A DNA stretch of 7,774 bases from an uncultured Limnohabitans sp. GTDB lineage: Bacteria; Pseudomonadota; Gammaproteobacteria; Burkholderiales; Burkholderiaceae_C. The stretch covers positions 1-7,774 of the forward strand of contig CALEYZ010000048.1 in the NCBI GenBank assembly GCA_937928195.1. Direction: 5' to 3'. This document shows, piece by piece, positions 1 through 5,332 of the stretch (the stretch's first letter is position 1; each line of letters opens with the position of its first letter). The position numbers and the translations under genes were made by a program. Below the pieces are notes generated by a model. The model saw only the letters and a list, made by a program, of their open reading frames with translations. It had not been told where the DNA came from and ran no database searches.

Positions 1-83
1 AGCAACAGCAACAGCACAGTGGTCACGCTGGCAAGTTGCAGCGTGAGTGCCATGGCTTGAAAATCTTCGGCGCTTAAATTCAT
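1..83 (-). CDS. modB: Molybdate ABC transporter permease ModB, N-terminal fragment
   Basis: This gene starts with ATG at 83 and runs off the left edge, so only 27 codons are visible. They begin MNLSAEDFQAMALTLQLASV and go straight into a hydrophobic stretch (TTVLLLL). ModB permeases typically open this way, with a short acidic N-terminus, then 'LTLKLAS', then the first membrane helix. ModB is the inner-membrane channel subunit that takes molybdate from ModA and works with the ATPase ModC. The start lies 9 nt after the modA stop on the same strand, so the two are almost certainly co-transcribed. The assignment rests mainly on the position next to modA plus the N-terminal pattern. Tungstate permeases look alike at this depth. 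Confidence 0.8.
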   Translation of the reverse strand, partial: MNLSAEDFQAMALTLQLASVTTVLLLL

Positions 84-92
84 GCCCACACT

Positions 93-851
93 TTACAAGG
101 CGTAGCCGTATTGGCGAATGATGGTTTTGGCTTTGTCGCCTTTGAGGTAATTCAACAATGCCGTTGCCGCCGCATTGTTTTGCCCCGCGTTGAGCAACAA
201 GGCATCTTGTTGCAACGGCTGGTACAAATGAGAGGGCACGAGCCACGCAGAACCGTTCGTGATCTTGCCTTGGGCATAGACCTGAGACAGTGCCACAAAG
301 CCAAGTTGGGCATTTTCAGTCAGCACAAATTGATAGGTTTGAGCAATGTTGTCACCTTGGACCAGCTTGGCTTGCAATGCGGGCAGCAAGCCCAAGTGCG
401 ACAGGGTTTCGACAGCGGCGGTGCCATACGGGGCCAATTTGGGATTGGCAATGGCCAAGCGTTGAAAAGCACCTGATTTCAACACGTGACCCTTGTCATC
501 CACCAAGCCAGCTTGCTTGCTCCATAGTGCCAGTTTGCCTGTGGCATAGGTGAACCTTGAGTCGGCCACGCCCAGCCCTTCTTGCGCCAGTTTGATGGGG
601 GTCTTGTCGTCGGCAGACAATAGAATTTGAAAAGGTCCGCCATTTTTGATTTGCGCGTAGAAGCTACCGGTGGCGCCAAATGACAGTACGGCTTTGTGCC
701 CTGTGTCTTGTTCAAACACTGCTGCAATTTTTTGCATGGGGGCGCTGAAATTGGTGGCCACAGCCACCAGCACGTCTGCCGCGCAAGCCGTAAAAGAAAA
801 CACAAGGCCGCTGAAAATGAGGGCCGTTGTCGAAATGAATTTTGACTTCAT
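93..851 (-). CDS. modA: Periplasmic molybdate-binding protein ModA
   Basis: This is a 252-residue substrate-binding protein of a molybdate ABC transporter, acting in the periplasm. Residues 1-24 form a classical signal peptide: MKSK, a hydrophobic core, then cleavage after ACA. Family motifs follow in order: VAVATNFSAP (29-38), GATGSFYAQI around 59-68 (oxyanion-binding loop), LSADDKTPIKL (78-88), ANPKLAPYGTAAVE (135-148) and GDNIAQTYQFV (166-176), whose Tyr region contributes to the anion site in known ModA structures. Length and layout are normal for the family. Tungstate or another oxyanion cannot be excluded from sequence alone. ATG at 851 gives a complete signal peptide. The upstream membrane protein gene ends only 16 nt before this start and modB follows after 9 nt, so read-through from upstream is possible. 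I see no ModE-type palindrome in front of it. Confidence 0.93.
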   Translation of the reverse strand: MKSKFISTTALIFSGLVFSFTACAADVLVAVATNFSAPMQKIAAVFEQDTGHKAVLSFGATGSFYAQIKNGGPFQILLSADDKTPIKLAQEGLGVADSRFTYATGKLALWSKQAGLVDDKGHVLKSGAFQRLAIANPKLAPYGTAAVETLSHLGLLPALQAKLVQGDNIAQTYQFVLTENAQLGFVALSQVYAQGKITNGSAWLVPSHLYQPLQQDALLLNAGQNNAAATALLNYLKGDKAKTIIRQYGYAL

Positions 852-867
852 TTGGCCGCCAAAGGGC

Positions 868-1383
868 TTAGGTTTTTTGGAACGGCAAGAAGATGTTCCA
901 TTTGTCTCGCCCCTTCGGAATGCGATAAGAATTGCGCATGGACACGTAGAGCATATAGGACAAAATGACGCGAACCAAGATGAAGACCGTGGTCTTGGGA
1001 TCTTGAACCGTTAAGCGTTCAGCGTAAAAAATGCTGAGGTCAAAGATCAAGTTGAAAACGCTGGCCACCAACAGCAAACCAAATGTAATGGCATGGTATT
1101 TGGAGTTGGCATAGGACCAAATTCCCGCTGCCACAAATGCAAACAAAACCCAAGCTCGGAAATACAAAGCGGGCATCATGTAGTCGCGCACAGCAGGGTT
1201 GGTGAAAAGCTCTTTGGCCGCCTCGTTGGTAAAGACCGTCAAGCGAATAAACCAAAGCGCAGAGACGACCACGATGATCCAAAGACGCATTGGAAAGTAC
1301 TTGTCAACTTTGAGGCCGCCAGGATTGGGCTTGGCCAACAAGGCATCAAGTTCGAGAGCAGTCACAACGGGTTTGGAGGACAA
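868..1383 (-). CDS. Unrecognised four-helix inner-membrane protein, copy 1
   Basis: I do not recognise this family. The product is about 171 residues with a polar N-terminus (SSKPVVTALELDALLAKP) and four likely membrane helices near residues 33-51, 71-90, 97-117 and 133-150. The basic tail ends GRDKWNIFLPF. Charge placement suggests both ends are cytoplasmic. It is about 60% identical, without gaps, to the product of 2000-2512. Shared blocks include YFP.RL, RLT.FTNE, YMMPALYFRAW, FNL.FD.SI and RIP.GRDKWN.FLPF. Start: a TTG at 1398 is open in frame but has no ribosome site. The TTG at 1383 has AAGGA 7 nt upstream and lines up with the equivalent TTG of the paralog, so I chose it. A very distant tie to small DUF2569-like membrane proteins is only an impression. 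The gene ends 16 nt before modA. Confidence 0.82.
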   Translation of the reverse strand: MSSKPVVTALELDALLAKPNPGGLKVDKYFPMRLWIIVVVSALWFIRLTVFTNEAAKELFTNPAVRDYMMPALYFRAWVLFAFVAAGIWSYANSKYHAITFGLLLVASVFNLIFDLSIFYAERLTVQDPKTTVFILVRVILSYMLYVSMRNSYRIPKGRDKWNIFLPFQKT

Positions 1384-1624
1384 ACTGCATTCCTTCAAGT
1401 TTCAACAATAAGTATGGATACGAATTTTAGAAGCGAAATGCCCTGAATGGCTGCGCAACTCCCTAGGGTATCTACTCAGTCCGCCATTTCAAGCGGGGGA
1501 TTAGCAAAAAATGAGCGCCAAAATGGCCGCGTCATCGATCAGATGGGTGCTGGTGTAACTTGCCAGCCGATACAACAGTGCCGTGAGTGCTTCTACCCCT
1601 GGCGGTGACGCAAGCTGGGAAGGC
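1384..1624. other. Intergenic leader between the exported protein gene and membrane protein copy 1
   Basis: This is about 240 bases without a supported gene. On the minus strand a weak 4-bp hairpin (GCCA/TGGC, 1517-1527) followed by a run of six T (1506-1511) could terminate transcription after the exported protein gene, but the stem is short. An 8-bp palindrome CCCTAGGG lies at 1461-1468. A minus-strand TAAAAT at about 1424-1429 might be a -10 box for copy 1, but I find no convincing -35 partner. Whether copy 1 and modAB have their own promoter here or depend on read-through therefore stays open. Confidence 0.4.
1391..1395 (-). promoter_or_regulatory. Shine-Dalgarno deciding the TTG start at 1383
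   Basis: On the minus strand AAGGA sits 7 nt before TTG at 1383. The earlier in-frame TTG at 1398 lacks such a site, and a stop codon lies two codons before it. The ATG at 1390-1388 is out of frame and leads to no conserved protein. Confidence 0.65.
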
Positions 1625-1951
1625 TTACTGCGTGCAAGTGCGAGTACGTGTGACGGTACCATCAGCCGCTTGCACTTCTGTCCAAGGTGTGCAGGAAGGG
1701 TTGGTTTGGGTGGTGTAGACAGGCGGTTGCTGAACCACGACCGGCTGTTGTTGAACGTAAACCGGCTGTTGCACGTAGGTGGGCTGCCTGACTGCTTCGT
1801 AAACCAAGAGCCCGCCAATGACGGCCGGCACCCCCCAACCCCAGCCACTGCCATAAGGTCTTGCCCATTGGCCGTGAGGGTAGCCATGACCATGTTGGGC
1901 CATGGCCGAAACGCTGAGGGTCATGAGAATGAGGGCAATTAATTTTTTCAT
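1625..1951 (-). CDS. Small exported Gly/His- and Gln/Val/Tyr-rich protein
   Basis: This 108-residue protein has a clear signal peptide (residues 1-18, MKK, hydrophobic core, SAMA before QHG). Next comes a His/Gly/Trp-rich segment (19-40, with GHGYPHGQW), then a hydrophobic stretch VPAVIGGLLVYEAV (41-54) that could touch a membrane. A low-complexity repeat of YVQQPV/YVQQQPV type covers 59-79. The C-terminal block contains two cysteines (C87 and C106), well placed for one disulfide in the oxidising periplasm. The build resembles the many small envelope proteins of Burkholderiales with a glycine-rich segment, a Q/P/V-rich linker and a C...C tail. No function is known to me. ATG at 1951 is preceded by TGGAG at good distance. 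The gene lies 48 nt behind membrane protein copy 2 and is probably co-transcribed with it. Confidence 0.85.
   Translation of the reverse strand: MKKLIALILMTLSVSAMAQHGHGYPHGQWARPYGSGWGWGVPAVIGGLLVYEAVRQPTYVQQPVYVQQQPVVVQQPPVYTTQTNPSCTPWTEVQAADGTVTRTRTCTQ
1740..1777 (-). repeat. Imperfect tandem repeat coding for the YVQQ(Q)PV segment
   Basis: Two adjacent units, 1740-1759 and 1761-1777, share ACCGGCTGTTG followed by (TTG)AACGTA or CACGTA on the plus strand. They differ mainly by one codon and encode YVQQQPV and YVQQPV on the minus strand. A more diverged third unit follows toward 1725. The codon-sized indel suggests expansion and contraction within the gene. Confidence 0.6.
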
Positions 1952-1999
1952 GGAAGTCTCCAGTGGGTATGTGACTAACGTCTGAGCTGGAAGATTGGT

Positions 2000-2512
2000 T
2001 TACTTCTTGAAGGGCAGAAATACATTCCATTTGTCGCGGCCCACGGGAATGCGGTGGGCGCGGCGCATGGAAATGAAGAGGACGTAGGACACAAACAGAC
2101 GACCGATGATGACAATCGTGATTCGCACATCTTGCTGTGCCAATTTCTCTAAGTAAAGAATGCTGATGTCAAAAACCAGATTGAAGAGGCTGGACACAAA
2201 GAGCAAGCCAAAGAAAATGGCCGGGTACTTTCCATTTTTATACGACCAAACGCCAATCGACATCACCACAAACAAGATCCAGGCTCTGAAATAAAGGGCG
2301 GGCATCATGTAACTGCGCACATCTGGATTTGAAAACAAATCGATGGCCACCTCGTTGGTAAACAGCGTCAGACGCAAAAACCAAACGGCCGAGAAGCAGG
2401 TGAGAATGGCCAGCCTCAGAGGGAAATAAGGGTCTACAGGGACGCTGTCGTTCTCTGGCTTGGACAGCAGTGCCTCGAGTTCGTTTGCGGTCACCAGGGG
2501 TTTGCGTGCCAA
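2000..2512 (-). CDS. Unrecognised four-helix inner-membrane protein, copy 2
   Basis: This is the paralog of the product of 868-1383, about 170 residues with the same four predicted membrane helices and the same conserved blocks (LRLTLFTNE, VRSYMMPALYFRAW, FNLVFDISI, RIPVGRDKWNVFLPF). The first 20 residues match closely (KPLVTANELEALLSKP). The frame is open up to a TTG at 2548, but that codon has no ribosome site. The TTG at 2512 has AAGG 7 nt upstream and aligns with the start chosen for the other copy, giving almost equal lengths, so I use it. No ATG or GTG is available in frame. This is the first gene of the leftward group, just inside the divergent region with the FNR-type box. Function is unknown. 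The strong conservation of the polar tail suggests a role beyond simple membrane anchoring. Confidence 0.82.
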   Translation of the reverse strand: MARKPLVTANELEALLSKPENDSVPVDPYFPLRLAILTCFSAVWFLRLTLFTNEVAIDLFSNPDVRSYMMPALYFRAWILFVVMSIGVWSYKNGKYPAIFFGLLFVSSLFNLVFDISILYLEKLAQQDVRITIVIIGRLFVSYVLFISMRRAHRIPVGRDKWNVFLPFKK

Positions 2513-2519
2513 TGTGTTG

Positions 2520-2523
2520 CCTT
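2520..2523 (-). promoter_or_regulatory. Shine-Dalgarno deciding the TTG start at 2512
   Basis: AAGG on the minus strand sits 7 nt before the TTG at 2512. Its spacing is like that in front of the paralog's TTG at 1383. The alternative TTG at 2548 is preceded by an AT-rich stretch without any purine-rich ribosome site. Confidence 0.6.
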
Positions 2524-2620
2524 GTTCAATGAAATATTGTTCAGTCAAATCATTTAATTCAAATGAATGCGGGCATTTTAATCACATGGGTTAAATTCGG
2601 AAAAACTTTACCCAACGTGC

Positions 2621-2648
2621 TTGCATACTGTTTTTGTAATCTTATATT
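2621..2648 (+). promoter_or_regulatory. Candidate sigma-70 promoter for the lipoprotein gene
   Basis: TTGCAT (2621-2626), a 16-nt spacer and TATATT (2643-2648, five of six consensus bases) lie in the AT-rich divergent region. Transcription would begin near 2655, inside the FNR-type box, so a bound regulator would block it. If correct, a start at ATG 2656 would be leaderless, which favours a later start for the lipoprotein. Confidence 0.4.
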
Positions 2649-2650
2649 TT

Positions 2651-2664
2651 TTGATATGAATCAA
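2651..2664. promoter_or_regulatory. Perfect FNR/ANR-type box
   Basis: TTGAT (2651-2655), four bases ATGA, then ATCAA (2660-2664) match the FNR/ANR/DNR consensus TTGAT-N4-ATCAA without mismatch. The site is in the only divergent AT-rich region of the left half. Relative to the leftward genes, a weak -10-like TATGCA at 2627-2622 would place transcription start near 2615 and the box at about -42, the classical activating position. Relative to the rightward promoter it would cover the start site and repress. Members of the CRP/FNR family other than FNR (for example DNR/NnrR types) recognise the same half-sites, so the signal could be oxygen or nitric oxide. Confidence 0.75.
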
Positions 2665-2907
2665 TTTTTTTGTGCGTCAAAGTGGCCGCAAGTGTCCGTG
2701 ACCGACAAATGTGCAAGTGCAGCGATGGTGCTCATGCTTGCGGGTGCTGTTGCCATCTTGCAAGGCTGCGCCTACATCTCGCACGAATCGGTTTACGAAG
2801 GTGTTCGGGGCGTCGACAAAACCAAGACCACGGGCACCACCCAAACACCGGCCGCTTTGCCCAACTATGATCGTTATGAAAAAGAGCGAGATGCTTTGAA
2901 AAAATAA
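2656..2907 (+). CDS. Small putative lipoprotein of unknown function
   Basis: The reading frame encodes at most 83 residues from ATG 2656. A hydrophobic stretch (MVLMLAGAVAIL, about residues 24-35) is followed by LQGC, a plausible lipobox with Cys38 as the lipidated residue, although Gln at -2 is unusual. The mature part is only about 46 residues, polar and Lys/Glu/Asp-rich (VYEGVRGVDKTKTT ... YDRYEKERDALKK). It looks like the short envelope lipoproteins common in Burkholderiales; I do not know a function. The start is uncertain. ATG 2656 lies inside the FNR-type box and has no ribosome site. GTG at 2692 or 2698 would give a more normal signal peptide (n-region with Lys). ATG 2725 would leave no positive charge. 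The asparaginase gene follows after 35 nt without a visible terminator. Confidence 0.6.
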   Translation: MNQFFCASKWPQVSVTDKCASAAMVLMLAGAVAILQGCAYISHESVYEGVRGVDKTKTTGTTQTPAALPNYDRYEKERDALKK

Positions 2908-2942
2908 GCCTGCCTTCCTTTGCTTGATAGAAAAGAAAACCT

Positions 2943-3950
2943 ATGAACTTCGCACCCATGATTGAGCTCACCCGCAACGGCATTTCTGAATGCCTGCACA
3001 TGGGTGCTTTGGCCGTGACCGATACTGAGGGCCGTGTACTGGCACAAGTGGGCAATCCGCATTGGCTGAGCTTCACCCGTTCTGCCTTGAAGGCCCTGCA
3101 AGCTTTGCCCTTGGTTCAAAGTGGCGGCGTACAGCAGCTGGGCCTGACGTCAAAAGAGTTGGCCCTGATGTGTGCCAGTCACAACGGCGAAGACATGCAC
3201 CTTGCGCAGGTGTCTTCTATCCTCGAAAAAAGTGGCAACTCCTACAAGCAATTGCGCTGCGGTTGCCATGTGCCTTACCGGTTCACGTTCAATGACAAGC
3301 CGCTGCCCGATGGCTTTGAGGTCGACGAGCGCCATCACAATTGCAGCGGCAAACACAGTGGGTTCTTGGCTTACTGTTCTTTGCAGGGTGTGCCCAAAGA
3401 GACCTACACCGAGCTGGGACATCCCTTGCAACGACAAGTGCGCAAAGCGGTGGCCGATGTCACTGGGGTCGCATCTGAAGACATGGGATGGGGCATTGAT
3501 GGTTGCTCTGCGCCCAACTTTGCGGTGCCCTTGTCCGCTTTGGCACGCAGCTATGCACGCCTGGCCAAACCAGAAGTGGACGAGGTGTACGGCGCCAGTT
3601 TGAAACTGTTGGGCGAAGCCATGACGGCACATCCTGAGTTGGTGTCGGGCACGGGACGCAGTGACGCTGATTTGATGCGCGTGGGACGTGGCGATTGGGT
3701 GACCAAGGTGGGCGCTGATGGCGTTCAGGTCATTGGCAGCCGCTCGCGCGGTCAAGCCTTGGCGTTGAAAATTGCCGATGGCAACAAGCCGGCTTTGTTT
3801 GCCGCCACCATTGAAGCCTTGGACCAGTTGGGATGGTTAGACGATGTCCAGCGTGAAGAACTCAAGCCTTGGCGCGCCCAGTCTTTGAAAAACATCAAAG
3901 GATTGGAAGTGGGCGAGCGTCGGGGTATTTTCAAAATTCAAACAGCTTGA
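2943..3950 (+). CDS. Type II asparaginase, Rhizobium etli (thermolabile) class
   Basis: This 335-residue protein belongs to the asparaginase II family (Pfam Asparaginase_II), unrelated to the E. coli AnsA/AnsB fold. It would hydrolyse L-asparagine to aspartate and ammonia, probably in the cytoplasm as no signal peptide is seen. Key motifs: RNGISECLHMGALAV (11-25); FTRSALKALQALPL (44-57) with Ser47 and Lys50; CASHNGED (77-84) with Ser79; NCSGKHSGFLA (133-143) with Cys134 and Lys137; DGCSAPNFAVPL (186-197) with Cys188; VTKVGADGV (253-261) with Lys255. With an offset of about one residue these match the catalytic Ser-Lys pairs and the Cys/Lys zinc site described for the R. etli enzyme ReAV. All appear intact. 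ATG 2943 begins at the usual N-terminus (FAPMIELTRNG). It lies 35 nt downstream of the lipoprotein gene and ends just before a hairpin terminator. Confidence 0.9.
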   Translation: MNFAPMIELTRNGISECLHMGALAVTDTEGRVLAQVGNPHWLSFTRSALKALQALPLVQSGGVQQLGLTSKELALMCASHNGEDMHLAQVSSILEKSGNSYKQLRCGCHVPYRFTFNDKPLPDGFEVDERHHNCSGKHSGFLAYCSLQGVPKETYTELGHPLQRQVRKAVADVTGVASEDMGWGIDGCSAPNFAVPLSALARSYARLAKPEVDEVYGASLKLLGEAMTAHPELVSGTGRSDADLMRVGRGDWVTKVGADGVQVIGSRSRGQALALKIADGNKPALFAATIEALDQLGWLDDVQREELKPWRAQSLKNIKGLEVGERRGIFKIQTA

Positions 3951-3964
3951 CGCACTGCTCAGCT

Positions 3965-3987
3965 CGGGCCTCCAAGAACAAGGCCCG
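3965..3987. terminator. Hairpin shared by the convergent asparaginase and MATE genes
   Basis: CGGGCCT (3965-3971) pairs perfectly with AGGCCCG (3981-3987) across a 9-nt loop. On the plus strand TTGTTAT follows, a modest T-rich tail, so it can terminate the asparaginase transcript. On the minus strand it lies directly after the MATE stop codon (3993-3991) and can end that transcript too, though without a T-run. It occupies the entire gap between two converging genes. Confidence 0.6.
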
Positions 3988-3990
3988 TTG

Positions 3991-5319
3991 TTATCGTGCC
4001 CAGCTGGTTTTCCACACCGACAAAGCAGTGAGTACGCCATAGCTCACCATGCCCATGGCAATCAGCATGAACATGTGTTCGGCGTTGCCATTGTGCTGCG
4101 TCAGCCATACGCCCCCAGCTGCCACCAGTCCCAATCGCCAAGTGCCGGCCAATACAGGGCCCCACAATTTGCCGGCGCCTTGAGACGCAAAGTACAAACA
4201 CAAGCCCAGTGCAAAGAAGGCATAGCAAGGCCCCACCCACAAAAAATATTGGCGGGCATTGACCAACACCATGGGGTTGTTGCTGAACATGTGGGCCCAT
4301 AAGCCTGGCCAAAACATCACGATCCAACCAATGCAACCCACCAAGCTTGCGGACATCAGAGCGCCAGACCAGGCGACTTGCTTGGCGCGCGACACCATCT
4401 TGGCGCCCAGTGCCATGCCCACCATGGGCAAGCAGGCCACACCAAATGAAAAGGTCATGGGCACCAATAAAAATTCCAACCTTGTGCCGATGCCATAACC
4501 GGCCAAGGCTTCAGGTCCAAAGTTGGCAATCAAGCGGGTCACCACCAAAATAGTGGCCACCGTTTGCAATGAAGACAGGCTGGACATGCCTCCCACTTTG
4601 AGGATGTCTAAAAACAATTCTTTGGACAAAGGGCTGCTGAAATTCAAACGCAATGTGCTGTGCTCAGAACGCAGATACCAGAAAAAATAAAGTGCGCTGG
4701 CGGTAAATGCCACCAATGAACCTGTGGCAATGCCGGCCATGCCAAAGCTGGGAACAGGGCCGAAACCCAAACCAAGTACACCGCTTAAAACAACTTGTAC
4801 CAAGGAGGTGATGAGCAAAACCTTGGAAGGCGTGCGCATGTTGCCCGAGCCGCGAACGACGGATGCAAAGGCATTCGTCAACCAAATGCTGATGGCACCT
4901 GCAAACGCCACATGGGCATAGGCCAAGCAATGTGCAAGCGCCTCACCTTGGCCGCCCAAGGCGCTGAAAACCACGTGACTGAACAACGCAAAAACCAAGG
5001 TGAAAAACAAGCCAATGCCCAAACCAATCAGGGCTGCATGCAACACCAACGCGTTGGCTTTGTCAGGGTTGTTGGCACCCATGGCGCGGCTGATGGCAGA
5101 CGAAATACCGCCGCCAACAGAGCCTGCCGACAGCATCTGTTGCAGCATCACCAAGGGGAAGACCAAGGCCATGCCGGCCAAGGGCAAGATGCCCAATTGG
5201 CCCACATACCAAGTTTCTGCAATGCTGACCAAGGCACTGGCCGTCATGGCCAATGTGTTGGGCAGGGCTAAGCGCCAGATCGTGGGAACGATGGGCGCGG
5301 TGGTGAGTGCGTGTTGCAA
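3991..5319 (-). CDS. MATE-family multidrug/cation efflux protein
   Basis: This is a 442-residue integral membrane protein with about twelve hydrophobic segments in two repeated halves, the MATE layout and length. Diagnostic stretches are LALPNTLAMTASALVSIAETWYVGQLG (17-43), SAISRAMGA (74-82), VVRGSGNMRTP (154-164), the family's R-G-x-G-x-x-x-T-P loop, and GIGTRLEFLLVPMTFSFGVA (276-295) in the second half. MATE proteins export cationic or other organic compounds in exchange for Na+ or H+; the substrate here cannot be told. It begins 13 nt after the hydratase stop on the same strand, so the two form a likely operon, which invites a role in exporting aromatic compounds or by-products. That is inference from position only. 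The start is TTG (5319) with no clear ribosome site. No ATG or GTG occurs upstream before an in-frame stop, so coupling to hydratase translation is probable. Confidence 0.9.
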   Translation of the reverse strand: MQHALTTAPIVPTIWRLALPNTLAMTASALVSIAETWYVGQLGILPLAGMALVFPLVMLQQMLSAGSVGGGISSAISRAMGANNPDKANALVLHAALIGLGIGLFFTLVFALFSHVVFSALGGQGEALAHCLAYAHVAFAGAISIWLTNAFASVVRGSGNMRTPSKVLLITSLVQVVLSGVLGLGFGPVPSFGMAGIATGSLVAFTASALYFFWYLRSEHSTLRLNFSSPLSKELFLDILKVGGMSSLSSLQTVATILVVTRLIANFGPEALAGYGIGTRLEFLLVPMTFSFGVACLPMVGMALGAKMVSRAKQVAWSGALMSASLVGCIGWIVMFWPGLWAHMFSNNPMVLVNARQYFLWVGPCYAFFALGLCLYFASQGAGKLWGPVLAGTWRLGLVAAGGVWLTQHNGNAEHMFMLIAMGMVSYGVLTALSVWKTSWAR

Positions 5320-5332
5320 AAGCGGGCGCAGC

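Noticed and set aside
779..851. ModA as a lipoprotein (FTAC near residue 23)
   Set aside because: The residues before the cysteine do not form a good lipobox, whereas ACA followed by AD is a normal signal peptidase I site, as is usual for ModA of Gram-negatives.
852..867. Separate modA promoter or terminator in the 16-nt gap
   Set aside because: Too short, with no hairpin or promoter-like boxes. Any modA promoter would have to lie within the upstream coding sequence.
1549..1567. Hairpin GCTGG/CCAGC as terminator of the exported protein gene
   Set aside because: Only a 5-bp stem with a 9-nt loop and no T-run on the minus strand.
1501..1893. Minus-strand frame of about 130 codons reading past the exported protein gene
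   Set aside because: It overlaps the exported protein in another frame, has no ribosome site or domain, and the other frame has a perfect signal peptide and ribosome site.
3150..3755. Minus-strand open frame of about 201 codons
   Set aside because: It is fully antisense to the asparaginase, whose catalytic motifs are intact, and shows Cys/His/Gln-rich composition typical of shadow frames.
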